From Oscillospiraceae bacterium (GTDB taxonomy: Bacteria > Bacillota > Clostridia > Oscillospirales > CAG-272), in NCBI GenBank assembly GCA_015064385.1, contig SVSI01000005.1, positions 1 through 64,000 of the forward strand: a stretch of DNA of 64,000 nucleotides. Reading direction: 5' to 3'. The notes beneath the pieces are model-generated. The model was not told where the DNA came from and did no database searches. It was given only the letters and a program-made list of their open reading frames with translations. The position numbers were made by a program, and so were the translations under genes. Numbering within the stretch: the first letter of the stretch is position 1; each line of letters opens with the position of its first letter. Below are positions 34,343 through 42,438 of the stretch, in pieces.

Positions 34343-34681
34343 TTAATTCTCCGTTACCATGATCACCGTACATTTCTTGCCCTTTTTCTCGCAGAGCCGT
34401 ATGACCGAAAGCGTGCCCTTCGATGCTCCGTCCCAAAAAGCTATGACCTCGTCGGAATAATCGACTATCCTCTCGTTTCTTACGACCGGCGCCGCTCTTG
34501 AATATTTCTCATATTCGGGCAAAAATTCGGTAAGCGTTATTTTATGTGCCGCTGCATACCGTGCCGCACAAGAATCCACGCCCTTTGCACCGCCCGAAAC
34601 TATTTCGCACACGCCATCGGGCAAATATTTTCCTATATCTTTTACCGTAATATTTCTCGATCCAACGATTGCAATTCGCAT
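34343..34681 (-). CDS. SLOG-fold (DUF2493-like) protein
   Basis: A 112-aa Rossmann-like protein. RIAIVGSRNI at the N-terminus and EIVSGGAKGVDSCAARYAAAH are the nucleotide-binding motifs of the SLOG superfamily, which includes DprA, YpsA and DUF2493 proteins and is thought to sense nucleotide-derived ligands. The ATG at 34681 is chosen for its 9-bp spacing to AAGGAG. It is divergent from a small helix-turn-helix gene with an inverted repeat between them, resembling a regulated two-gene module. AT-rich next to its neighbours. The ligand is unknown. Confidence 0.8.
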   Translation of the reverse strand: MRIAIVGSRNITVKDIGKYLPDGVCEIVSGGAKGVDSCAARYAAAHKITLTEFLPEYEKYSRAAPVVRNERIVDYSDEVIAFWDGASKGTLSVIRLCEKKGKKCTVIMVTEN

Positions 34682-34712
34682 AAACATATCTCCTTATATA
34701 CAATAATAGTAC

Positions 34713-34742
34713 TTGTGATTATATCATTAAAGATTATCACAA
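34713..34742. promoter_or_regulatory. Inverted repeat, candidate operator
   Basis: TTGTGAT(34713-34719) and ATCACAA(34736-34742) with 16 bases between, in the AT-rich divergent region of the SLOG and HTH genes. A dimeric HTH protein could bind it; unproven. Confidence 0.5.
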
Positions 34743-34766
34743 CAATTATACTATTAATTGTTAGAA

Positions 34767-34795
34767 TTGTCAAGAACGTATATATCTATTAAAAT
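34767..34795 (+). promoter_or_regulatory. Promoter of the small HTH gene
   Basis: TTGTCA, 17-nt spacer, TAAAAT. Confidence 0.6.
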
Positions 34796-34819
34796 ATATG
34801 CAAAGGAGAGGTGATACTT

Positions 34820-35026
34820 GTGGTAAAATTAACACTCGACAGTTATTTGCAGAAGATTGGCATTACACGGTATGAGGTCTCAAAAAGGAGCGGCATCATA
34901 TACCCGACAATAGACGCTTATTACAAAAACAAGGTCGTAAGATACGACAGCTATATTCTTGACAAAATTTGCACCGCTCTCGACTGCGACATTTCAGACA
35001 TCGTCTCCTTTGAGAAAGATAAATAA
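34820..35026 (+). CDS. Small helix-turn-helix (XRE/Cro-like) regulator
   Basis: A 68-aa Cro/C1-type DNA-binding protein: LDSYLQKIGITRYEVSKRSG forms helices 1-2, and IIYPTIDAYYKNK the recognition helix, followed by LDKICTALDCDISDIVSFEK. This is the classic short XRE plan in Clostridia. I prefer the GTG at 34820 to the GTG at 34811 because AGGTGAT sits 5 bp before it, while 34811 is too close to AGGAG. It probably controls itself and the divergent SLOG gene through the inverted repeat, which is inference. Confidence 0.8.
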   Translation: MVKLTLDSYLQKIGITRYEVSKRSGIIYPTIDAYYKNKVVRYDSYILDKICTALDCDISDIVSFEKDK

Positions 35027-35036
35027 GATCTTATAT

Positions 35037-35066
35037 GAAAAATCCACCCGCAAGGGTGGTTTTTTA
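35037..35066 (+). terminator. Terminator of the HTH gene
   Basis: AAAATCCACCC GCAA GGGTGGTTTTTTA. Confidence 0.88.
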
Positions 35067-35140
35067 TTTGGATTTTCGATAATTTTTGATAATCGCAAAC
35101 ATTATCCGCAATAGCATATTAAGGCGCCCTTTTTGCGCCG

Positions 35141-35445
35141 CGCGTTCACACACAGATCCTTCGATCAACGTGCACAGCATTGAAGCATTTCTTTGCCGAA
35201 AGAAACGCTTCGCAAAGAACGCCGAAAGGGAGAGAAGGATCTCTCCCTTTGGAAACCCACTCTCTAAATTAAACGTTGAAAGCGCGCGTGGGCGCTTGCG
35301 CGCTTTCAAAGCGCCTCAAAAAGATTCGGCGCAGGTGTACATCGCGGCGCAAGAGGAAAATGCGCCGCGGTCTGTTCCTACGAATTAAACACAAATTCGC
35401 CTGAATGTAGTTTTAATAGTCCGCGAATTCCACTCATAGTAGCTA
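35141..35445 (-). repeat. Structured dispersed repeat, copy B1
   Basis: Minus-strand orientation. It shows GGGAGAG..CTCTCCC and CGTTTCTTTCGGCAAAGAAATG in place of the GGGCGGGG..CCCCGCCC and TTTCTGTCGGCACAGAAA of copy A, so the stems differ by paired changes. It also has the GAAAGCGCGC..GCGCGCTTTC hairpin and CCGCGGCGCA..TGCGCCGCG. It forms a divergent pair with B2. About 300 nt. The 71-bp stretch before it (35067-35140) carries tttttgataatcgc..attatccgcaat and GCGCC..GCGCC, the left-end module also seen in copy E. Confidence 0.85.
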
Positions 35446-35690
35446 TCAAAGGCGCCTATCCGCGCCGCGCCTATCCATAACGATAAGGCACAGATAATTA
35501 TATCTCTGTTGTTTCGCGTTGTGGCGCGGGGGAGGGTTGGATTTTAAGGAAGGGAGGGGCGATTTCGCCGCTTCCACTCCCTTCCTTAATTGCTCTTTGC
35601 GAGACTTTCTGTCAACACAGAAAGTCGGAAAATAATTAACAAGCGTGTTTTTGTGTATTCGCACACACGGATCCTTCGTGCCGACAATAA
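35446..35690 (+). repeat. Structured dispersed repeat, copy B2
   Basis: Plus orientation: GGCGCC..GCGCCGCGCC left end, a purine-rich GGAAGGGAGGGG..CCACTCCCTTCC hairpin, CTCTTTGCGAGACTTTCTGTC with the stem TTTCTGT..ACAGAAA, then GTGTATTCGCACACAC. Together B1 and B2 make one inverted-pair element whose counterpart is C1+C2 at 56066-56645, in the opposite orientation. Confidence 0.8.
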
Positions 35691-35728
35691 AATCCCACAG
35701 CCCAAAAAATCAAGCTGTGGGATCTCGT
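35690..35728 (-). terminator. Terminator of the GH3 gene
   Basis: AATCCCACAGC..GCTGTGGGAT hairpin. The T-run on the minus strand is weak (TTTTATTG). Confidence 0.6.
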
Positions 35729-35739
35729 TTTTATCCGTT

Positions 35740-37911
35740 TTATTCAAGCGTAAATTTCTTAGTGAGGATAAGGTTATCCGCGTATCCCGCAGAGACCTCA
35801 AAGTCGCCCGGCTCGGAAATAAACTCGCACCTAAAATTGTAGAAGCGAAGCATCTCTTCGGTGATCGTGAAATCAACCGTCACCGTCTCTCCTGCGCCGA
35901 TATCAACCTTCTTAAAAGCGATAAGCGACTGAACGGGGCGCACCGCAGAGGCACAAAGATCGCGCATATAGAGCTGAACGACCTCTTTGCCCGCTCGATC
36001 ACCGTTATTTTTAACGGTTACGCGTACGTTTATTTCGGAATCCGCAGACATTCTGTCGGTATCAAGCTCAAGTGATTCGTATGAAAAATCCGAATAGGAA
36101 AGTCCGTGACCGAAGGGATAAAGCGCCTTGTTTCCGCATCCGATATAGCTGGAGGCGTAGGGCTGATGGACGTTCTCGGGTCTTGCCTTCGGGCGTCCGG
36201 TTGACGGGTGGTTATAATATATCGGACACTGTCCGACCGATTTCGGGAAGCTCATAGTTACCTTGCCCGACGGGTTTGCCTCGCCGAAGAGCAGTCTCGC
36301 CGCCGCGTTTCCGCCCTCGCTGCCCGGGAAGAACATATCGAGTATCGCAGGCGCGATCTCGTCAAGCTCGGTGAGTACGAGAGGACGGCCGTTAAAGAGG
36401 ACCGCTGCCGCGTTTTTGTTTACCGCAAGCACCTCTCTTGCAAGTGCCATCTGCTCGCCCGGCAGACCAAGATCTGCGCGGCTGTTGCCTTCTCCGCTGT
36501 AATTCTGCGGCTCGCCAAGGCAGAGGATAACCGCGTCAGCATTCCTTGCCGCCTCTACCGCCTCTGCAAATCCGTCTTTGTCACATACGTTCCATTCCGC
36601 AGAACATCCCGCAGCTACCGTTATTTTTGCATCGGGCAGGAGATTTTTCACGCCCTCGGCAACGCTTACGCACTCCTTGTCAAGTCCGTTGCAAGCCCAG
36701 AATCCCTTTATTGCATTTGAGTCGGCAAACGGTCCGATAATTGCTATATTCTTTATATCCTTTGAAAAAGGAAGCGTTCCGTTGTTTTTGAGCAGAACGG
36801 CGCACTCCTCTGCCGCACGCAGAGCAATAGCTCTGTGCTCGGGGCAAAGACAAAGCGCTTCTTCTTTTTCGGTAGAGCCGCCGTGGTAAGGATCCTCGAA
36901 AAGACCGAGCTCGCGCTTAAGCTCAAGCACCTTGAGCACCGCCTCGTCTATCTTCTTTTCGCTGACCTTTCCCTCCTCTACGAGTTGACAAAGGGAGGAG
37001 CAGTATCCCGCAGACATCATATCTATATCACAGCCGTTTTCAAACGCCATAAGAGCGGCGTCCTTTGCGTTTTGGGCAATTCCGTGCTTCAGCAGCTCGC
37101 CGATGGCGTTATAGTCGCTGATTATTATGCCGTCAAAGCCCCACTCGCCCTTGAGAACGTCCTGAATAAGCCACTTGTTTGCTATCGAAGGCACTCCGTT
37201 GAGCGAGTTGAACGAGGGCATTACCATATTTGCTCCCGCGTCCAGACACGCTTTGTAAGCGGGAAAATAACATTCTCTGAGCAAACGCTCGGACAACTCG
37301 ACCGTGTTGTAGTCACGTCCCGCCTCCGCGCCGCCGTACGCCGCGAAATGCTTTACACAGGTTGCGATGTTTTCGGGATCGGAAATATCGTCACCCTGGA
37401 ACGCCTCTACCTGCGCCGCGCCCATTACCGAGTTGACGAGCGGATCCTCACCGCAGGTCTCCATAACTCTTCCCCAGCGTGCATCGCGTACGTAATCGAC
37501 CATAGGAGTAAAGGTGACGTGTATGCCGCCTGCGCTTGCTTCCTTTGCCGCCATTCTGGTGCAGTCCTTGACCAGCTCGGGATCAAAGGATGCGCCGAGC
37601 GCGAGCGGGATCGGGAAGATAGTTCTGTATCCGTGGATAACGTCCATCATAAAAAGAAGCGGTATTCCGAGACGGTCTTTTTCCATGTGTCCGTCCTGCA
37701 GCGCCTTGACCTCGGCAAAGCTATGAAAATTAAGCGTACTTCCTATTTTGGCGAGCATAGAGTCGCTGACTCCGAGCTGCTCCTTGGGTCCGGTTATATC
37801 CGCAGTAGTCTCGCCTATAAACATTGAGTTTAGCTGTATGAGCTGTCCAACCTTTTCTTCAAGCGTCATCTGTGAAAGAAGCTTGTTGATATCAAAATTC
37901 GATTTAGCCAT
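35740..37911 (-). CDS. bglX: Glycoside hydrolase family 3 beta-glucosidase/xylosidase
   Basis: A 723-aa cytoplasmic GH3 enzyme with no signal peptide. The TIM-barrel domain (~10-340) contains GIPLLFMMDVIHGYRTIFPIPLALGASFD, VKHFAAYGGAEAGRDYN and the nucleophile Asp in GIIISDYNAIGEL. The second domain (~380-590) has AVLLKNNGTLPF and CLGEPQNYSGEGNSRADLGLPG with the likely acid/base Glu. A C-terminal fibronectin-III-like domain (~630-715) ends it. The domain plan matches BglX of gut anaerobes, which release terminal beta-glucose or xylose from oligosaccharides. It follows yfbR by 17 bp, so they share one promoter. Confidence 0.92.
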   Translation of the reverse strand: MAKSNFDINKLLSQMTLEEKVGQLIQLNSMFIGETTADITGPKEQLGVSDSMLAKIGSTLNFHSFAEVKALQDGHMEKDRLGIPLLFMMDVIHGYRTIFPIPLALGASFDPELVKDCTRMAAKEASAGGIHVTFTPMVDYVRDARWGRVMETCGEDPLVNSVMGAAQVEAFQGDDISDPENIATCVKHFAAYGGAEAGRDYNTVELSERLLRECYFPAYKACLDAGANMVMPSFNSLNGVPSIANKWLIQDVLKGEWGFDGIIISDYNAIGELLKHGIAQNAKDAALMAFENGCDIDMMSAGYCSSLCQLVEEGKVSEKKIDEAVLKVLELKRELGLFEDPYHGGSTEKEEALCLCPEHRAIALRAAEECAVLLKNNGTLPFSKDIKNIAIIGPFADSNAIKGFWACNGLDKECVSVAEGVKNLLPDAKITVAAGCSAEWNVCDKDGFAEAVEAARNADAVILCLGEPQNYSGEGNSRADLGLPGEQMALAREVLAVNKNAAAVLFNGRPLVLTELDEIAPAILDMFFPGSEGGNAAARLLFGEANPSGKVTMSFPKSVGQCPIYYNHPSTGRPKARPENVHQPYASSYIGCGNKALYPFGHGLSYSDFSYESLELDTDRMSADSEINVRVTVKNNGDRAGKEVVQLYMRDLCASAVRPVQSLIAFKKVDIGAGETVTVDFTITEEMLRFYNFRCEFISEPGDFEVSAGYADNLILTKKFTLE

Positions 37912-37928
37912 TTTTTCCTCCGTACGTC

Positions 37929-38507
37929 TTAAAAAGATATTTCGTCAAGCGTTTCGCCAAAGGCGGGCAGGAAGTTTTCCATAAAATATTCCGCCTCCGG
38001 GCAATTCATTTCGGTGAGCGAGCGGCGGGTGGATTCCTCCGCGTTTGCAAATTCACGGTTTCCGCCCTTTATTTCTTCCATACACTTTATAAGCGCGCAT
38101 ATTTTGTCCGCCGCCTTGACCATTCTCTTTTCTTCGGCACTTGCGCCCGACAAAATATCGCCGTAAATACCGTGAAAATCTTTAGGAAGCTTTTCGAGAA
38201 GCATCTTCTCCGCGCTTGCTTCTATCTGCTTGTAGCTTTTACGCATCTCCTCCGAATAATATTTTACGGGGGTCGGCAGATCGCCCGTGATTATCTCCGC
38301 CGCATCGTGATAAAGAGCAAGCAGAGCAATTCTTTCTTCGTTATACTTTTTTCCGTAATACTTGTTACCGATCACCGCAAGCGCGTGCGCTATAAACGCG
38401 GTCTCGGCGCTGTGTTCAACGAGGTTTTCCTCGATGGTGTTGCGCATAAGTCCCCAGCGCTTTATGTATTTTTGTCTGAACAGCAACGCAAAAAACGTAC
38501 TTCCCAT
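37929..38507 (-). CDS. yfbR: YfbR-like 5'-deoxynucleotidase (HD domain)
   Basis: A 192-aa HD-domain hydrolase. RWGLMRNTIEENLVEHSAETAFIAHAL is the family start, with the metal His; the HD pair is YHDAAEIITGDLPTPVKYY; a late AADKICALIKC supplies the last Asp. YfbR dephosphorylates deoxynucleoside 5'-monophosphates in the cytoplasm. Length is normal. AAAGGA precedes the ATG. It is the first gene of a two-gene run with GH3, an unexpected partner, so co-transcription may only reflect position. Confidence 0.9.
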   Translation of the reverse strand: MGSTFFALLFRQKYIKRWGLMRNTIEENLVEHSAETAFIAHALAVIGNKYYGKKYNEERIALLALYHDAAEIITGDLPTPVKYYSEEMRKSYKQIEASAEKMLLEKLPKDFHGIYGDILSGASAEEKRMVKAADKICALIKCMEEIKGGNREFANAEESTRRSLTEMNCPEAEYFMENFLPAFGETLDEISF

Positions 38508-38540
38508 ATTTTTATATCCTTTACGACTTTATTTTCTTAC

Positions 38541-38569
38541 AGTATAACACACGCCCGAGCTCGTGTCAA
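38541..38569 (-). promoter_or_regulatory. Promoter of yfbR-GH3
   Basis: Minus strand TTGACA, 17-nt spacer, TATACT. Confidence 0.8.
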
Positions 38570-38612
38570 TAAGCGTTTTCCGTTCTTTTTCCAATAAATA
38601 TCAGGTGAAATG

Positions 38613-38641
38613 TTGACAAATCGTCCCCAAACGGTTAAAAT
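38613..38641 (+). promoter_or_regulatory. Promoter of hprK
   Basis: TTGACA, 17-nt spacer, TAAAAT. Confidence 0.8.
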
Positions 38642-38690
38642 GTAATCGTAAAAGCATACGGCTTTATTAAAGAAAGGACTAAACGAAGGT

Positions 38691-39716
38691 ATGAAAAGAG
38701 AAAATCTTGACAAGGTGCTCAAAAACACAGATCAGAATTCCGACTGGACCGATTCTTATCTTAAGATGACCGTCGATCAGCGCGGACTTGCCGGCGAGCC
38801 CCTTTACAGCGTTAAGCTTTCGGATATAGTAAAAGACTTCAACCTTGAGGTGCTCAATATGCCCGAGGACGAGGATGTTAAGGTCGTCTGCCGAGACGTA
38901 AACCGTCCCGGTCTTCCGCTTGCGGGATTTTTCGACCATTTTGAGGCGCAGAGAATACAGATAATCGGTAAGGTCGAGCATCTGTATCTTAAGAGCTTAA
39001 GCGAGGAAGCGCGCAACGATCAGATACGCAATTTTATGTCAAAAAAACCGGTGGCTCTGATCTTTTCCACATCTCTGGACGCGTTCGAAAACACTCTCAC
39101 CTACGCAAAGCAGTTCGGCGTTCCCGTACTCCGCACCGACCGTCCGACGTCCGAATTTATGTCGGCGCTTATCGCGTATCTTCACACCTGCCTCGCGCCG
39201 AGAATAACCCGCCACGGAGTTCTCGTCGAGATCTACGGAGAGGGCGTTCTTATCCTCGGAGACAGCGGTATCGGAAAGAGCGAGACCGCTATTGAAATAG
39301 TCAAGAGAGGACACCGTCTTATCGCCGACGACGCAGTGGAAATAAAGAAGGTCGCGGATTCCACGCTTATAGGAAGCGCACCCGAGATAATCCGCCACTA
39401 CATCGAGCTTCGCGGAATCGGAATAATCGACATCAGACGTCTTTTCGGTATGAGCTCGGTAAAGGTCGATCAGCAGATAGACCTCGTGGTCAGCTTTGAG
39501 ATGTGGGATCAGAACAAGGTTTACGACCGCTTCGGACTCGAGACCGAAACTATCGACATAATGGGCGTTACCATTCCGAAATACACGATCCCCGTAAGTC
39601 CCGGACGAAATCTCGCGGTAATTCTCGAGATCGCGGCAATGAATCAGCGTCAGAAGAAGATGGGATACAACACCGCCGAGGAGTTTAATCAAAAGCTGCT
39701 TGACAGTATGATGTAA
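38691..39716 (+). CDS. hprK: HPr kinase/phosphorylase
   Basis: A 341-aa enzyme that phosphorylates and dephosphorylates Ser46 of HPr, the switch for carbon catabolite repression in Firmicutes. The N-terminal domain (~1-140) precedes a P-loop kinase domain: Walker A ILGDSGIGKSE (~188-198), then LIADDAVEIKK and the HprK signature GIGIIDIRRLFG with KVDQQIDLVV. The C-terminus has MNQRQKKMGYNTAEEF. All expected motifs are present. It is transcribed alone, though the many glycosidase genes nearby are plausible targets of the repression it governs. Confidence 0.95.
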   Translation: MKRENLDKVLKNTDQNSDWTDSYLKMTVDQRGLAGEPLYSVKLSDIVKDFNLEVLNMPEDEDVKVVCRDVNRPGLPLAGFFDHFEAQRIQIIGKVEHLYLKSLSEEARNDQIRNFMSKKPVALIFSTSLDAFENTLTYAKQFGVPVLRTDRPTSEFMSALIAYLHTCLAPRITRHGVLVEIYGEGVLILGDSGIGKSETAIEIVKRGHRLIADDAVEIKKVADSTLIGSAPEIIRHYIELRGIGIIDIRRLFGMSSVKVDQQIDLVVSFEMWDQNKVYDRFGLETETIDIMGVTIPKYTIPVSPGRNLAVILEIAAMNQRQKKMGYNTAEEFNQKLLDSMM

Positions 39717-39865
39717 TAACACTACGATACAGATTTCTGCCGTTCCTAACGGAGAATTTGTCGGCACAAAGACTTCGTCAGACACATTACGGATTCAATC
39801 ATCATTGGAGAACGACCTTTGTTTTTGTTAGAAAAGATAAACTGATTATCTTACTTGCATATACA

Positions 39866-39903
39866 AAAGCAACCCCGACAGGTTTCTGTCGGGGTGTTTT
39901 TTA
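39866..39903. terminator. Bidirectional terminator of hprK and dusB
   Basis: AACCCCGACAG..CTGTCGGGGTGTTTTTT between convergent genes. Confidence 0.88.
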
Positions 39904-40887
39904 TAAACTGTTTTTAAGCTCCGAAAGGATATCTATCATATCCTCAAATTTCTCGCAGGCAAATATCCTTCCCCGCACTGACGCCGCACCGCGCACGTCG
40001 TGAATGTACGCCGCCACGTGTTTTTTTAGCTCGTGCACCGAGACGTTCTCTCCCTTGTCCGCCGCCATCAGCTCAGCGTGAGCGATAGCAACGTCTATTT
40101 TTTCGGAAATATCGGGAGCTTTGTATTCTTTTTGGGATAATCTCGCATTTATTTCAGCAAAGATAAACGGATTTCCAACCGCGCCCCGTGCTATCATAAG
40201 ACCGTCGCATTTAGTCTCGGACAGCATTTTTATCGCATCGTCGGCAGAAAAGATCCCGCCGTTTCCGATAACGGGGATCTTCAGCGCACTCTTGACGTTT
40301 GCGATTATCTCAAGGTCAACCGGAGGTGTATAAAATTCCTCTCTCGTGCGTCCGTGAACACAGACCGCGTCTGCGCCGCCCTCCTGCGCCGCAAGAGCAC
40401 ACTCAAGTGCATTTTTGGAGGACGCGTCCCAGCCCGCGCGAAGCTTTACCGTCAGCGGTTTTTCGGTCGCAGCGCGCGTTTTTTTGACTATATCGTATAT
40501 CAGCGACGGATTTTTCATAAGTGCGCTTCCGTCTCCGCCCGTGACGATCTTCTTGACCGGACAGCCCATATTTATATCGATAATATCGGGCAGAGCGCAG
40601 CCGTCGTAATAGGCGTATTCGCCGGTGGATAGTAGGTGCGCCGCCTCTGCCATGATCTCCGGCTCGTGTCCGAATATCTGCGCAGCCACGGGAAGGTCCT
40701 CGCTTTCAATATAAGCAAGACGCGCCGTCTTTTTGTCCTTATAGTGCAGTGCCTTTGACGAGATCATCTCGGTGTAGGTAAGAGCTGCACCGTACCTTTT
40801 GCAAACGGATCTGAACGACCTGTCGGTCAGTCCTGCCATCGGCGCAAGAAAAAGATTTCCCTGTATTTCAAGATCTTTTATTTTCAT
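39901..40887 (-). CDS. dusB: tRNA-dihydrouridine synthase
   Basis: A 328-aa flavoenzyme reducing uridines in the D-loop of tRNA. The FMN barrel shows LAPMAGLTDRSFR at the start, DINMGCPVKKIV with the catalytic Cys, LTVKLRAGWD, CVHGRTREEFYTPPVD and GNGGIFSADDAI. The C-terminal part is the helical recruitment domain. I start it at 40887 (MKIKDLEIQGN); the ORF-track extension (FSQKSSLSKVFERAWENFFQKVF) is only a translation of the hairpin array. No Shine-Dalgarno site is visible; a perfect hairpin ends 7 bp before the ATG. Confidence 0.93.
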   Translation of the reverse strand: MKIKDLEIQGNLFLAPMAGLTDRSFRSVCKRYGAALTYTEMISSKALHYKDKKTARLAYIESEDLPVAAQIFGHEPEIMAEAAHLLSTGEYAYYDGCALPDIIDINMGCPVKKIVTGGDGSALMKNPSLIYDIVKKTRAATEKPLTVKLRAGWDASSKNALECALAAQEGGADAVCVHGRTREEFYTPPVDLEIIANVKSALKIPVIGNGGIFSADDAIKMLSETKCDGLMIARGAVGNPFIFAEINARLSQKEYKAPDISEKIDVAIAHAELMAADKGENVSVHELKKHVAAYIHDVRGAASVRGRIFACEKFEDMIDILSELKNSL

Positions 40888-40891
40888 AATT

Positions 40892-41080
40892 TTTGGGAAA
40901 ACTTTTTGAAAAAAGTTTTCCCAAGCCCTTTCAAAAACTTTGCTTAAAGAACTTTTTTGTGAAAAGTCCCGGTTGATTTGCTTGCGAATCAATTTGAACC
41001 CTCAAAAACTTTTGTCAAAACCCTTATTCAGTAAAGTTTTTGGAGTTCCAAGAACCTTTTTTCAAAAAGGTTCTTGGTTA
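40892..41080 (-). repeat. Intercistronic hairpin array H2
   Basis: Hairpins GGGAAAACTTTTT..AAAAGTTTTCCC (40895-40922) and CCAAGAACCTTTTT..AAAAAGGTTCTTGG (about 41050-41078), with degenerate material between them (ctttcaaaaacttt, gcttaaa, and a GATTTGCTTGCGAATC hairpin). The outer hairpin matches the outer hairpin of H1 except for one paired change, A-T to C-G. Confidence 0.8.
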
Positions 41081-42265
41081 CATCATCTCGCGTACGATTT
41101 CCGCAAGAATTTTAATTCCTCTTACTATCTGCTCCTCGGTGGGAGTTGAATAGGTTATGCGGAAGCAGTGTGAGATCTCGCTCTCTGCCGGAGAGAACGC
41201 AGTTCCCGGAACGACTGCGACCTTTTTCTCAAGCGCCCTCTTAACGAACACCTGAAGATCAATGCTTTCGGGAAGGGTGAGCCACACGAAAAGTCCGCCC
41301 TCGGGACGGGTAAATTTCACGCAGTCGGGCATATTTTTCTCAAGCTCGCCGAGCATAAGCTCGCACTTTCTGCGGTAAAGCTCGCTGACTCCCGCAATGT
41401 GCTCGTCAAGTCCGTATTTCTCGGTAAATTCGGCACAAAGCATCTGGAAAAATTGGTTAGTATGTACGTCCTCTACCTGCTTTGCAACGACGATCTTCTG
41501 GAATACCGCCTCGGGCGCACAAAGGAATCCTACGCGCATTCCCGCCGAAAGGATCTTCGAGAACGAGCCGCAGTAGATAACGATGCCCGCGTCGTCAAAG
41601 CTCTTTATCGTGGGGATCTCTTCTCCCGCAAAGCGAAGCTCTCCGTACGGATTGTCCTCAATAATAAGAAGTCCGCTCTCGCGGCATATTTTGTAAACCG
41701 CGCGACGCTTTTCGAGCGACATCGTGGTTCCTGCGGGATTGTGGAAGGTGGGGATAAGATAAAGGAGCTTCGCCTTGGGATTGTCCTTTATCGCTTCTTT
41801 GAGCTTTTCGATATTTATACCGTCCTCTTCCATTTCAACGCCGACCGTCTTTGCACCGTTTGAACGAAACGCGTTGAGCGCTCCGATAAAGGAGGGATCC
41901 TCCGTGAGAACTACGTCCCCCTCGTTGCACATTACCTTGCAGGTGAGCTCGAGTCCCTGCTGACCGCCCGATACGATCATAACTCCGCTCTCCTCGCGCT
42001 TTATGTTAAAGCGCTTTTCAAGACGGTCGGTGACCTGCTCGCGGAGCTTCGGATAACCCTCGGTTATTCCGTACTGAAGCGCCTTTGAGGAATCTTTTGC
42101 AAAGATCTCGGCGGCGAGAACTGCGAGTTTTTCGGACGGAAACGATTCCGCCGCGGGATTTCCTGCCGCAAAAGCTATTATCTCGGGGTCGGTGAGACTC
42201 TTGAAGATCTCTCTTATCGCCGACGGTTTCATATTTACGAGCTTTTCGGATATATTATATTGCAT
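41078..42265 (-). CDS. PLP-dependent aminotransferase (LysN/2-aminoadipate-type)
   Basis: A 395-aa fold-type I aminotransferase. It has IAFAAGNPAAESFP near the N-terminus, the YGITEGYPKLREQ cofactor segment, VSGGQQGLEL, TFHNPAGTTMS, EDNPYGELRF with the PLP Asp/Tyr pair, and the PLP lysine in CGSFSKILSAGMRVGF. This pattern fits the family of 2-aminoadipate or aromatic/branched-chain aminotransferases often called YdcR/LysN-like, without a GntR domain. The start at 42265 is chosen for GGA 10-11 bp upstream. It is co-directional with dusB; the hairpin array lies between them. Substrate not determinable. Confidence 0.85.
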   Translation of the reverse strand: MQYNISEKLVNMKPSAIREIFKSLTDPEIIAFAAGNPAAESFPSEKLAVLAAEIFAKDSSKALQYGITEGYPKLREQVTDRLEKRFNIKREESGVMIVSGGQQGLELTCKVMCNEGDVVLTEDPSFIGALNAFRSNGAKTVGVEMEEDGINIEKLKEAIKDNPKAKLLYLIPTFHNPAGTTMSLEKRRAVYKICRESGLLIIEDNPYGELRFAGEEIPTIKSFDDAGIVIYCGSFSKILSAGMRVGFLCAPEAVFQKIVVAKQVEDVHTNQFFQMLCAEFTEKYGLDEHIAGVSELYRRKCELMLGELEKNMPDCVKFTRPEGGLFVWLTLPESIDLQVFVKRALEKKVAVVPGTAFSPAESEISHCFRITYSTPTEEQIVRGIKILAEIVREMM

Positions 42266-42311
42266 AGCGTATTTTCCTTTCAAAATGCGTTTTTACTTAT
42301 TTCACCCTGAT

Positions 42312-42340
42312 ATTTTAACACAATATATACCTTTTTGCAA
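42312..42340 (-). promoter_or_regulatory. Promoter of the aminotransferase gene
   Basis: Minus strand TTGCAA, 17-nt spacer, TAAAAT. Confidence 0.65.
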
Positions 42341-42371
42341 TACGAAATTTATAAATTTGCCGTATTTCGTC

Positions 42372-42400
42372 TTGAAAAAAGCGAATTTGTGTGATAATAT
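42372..42400 (+). promoter_or_regulatory. Promoter of the unrecognised gene pair
   Basis: TTGAAA, 17-nt spacer, TAATAT. Confidence 0.6.
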
Positions 42401-42438
42401 TATAATACGCGTAAATTATGGAAGAAAGGAGTGCCTCT

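Noticed and set aside
35086-35388. 100-aa ORF with homologous translations at 6515 and 55867-56643 (EAFLCRKKRFAKNAERERR..)
   Set aside because: The shared protein text comes from the structured repeat read in the same frame; paired stem changes, not codon-type changes, explain the differences. No ribosome sites.
36835-37827. 330-aa plus-strand ORF
   Set aside because: Antisense shadow of the GH3 gene.
39758-40003. 81-aa ORF after hprK
   Set aside because: It spans the bidirectional terminator and the dusB end; no ribosome site at its start.
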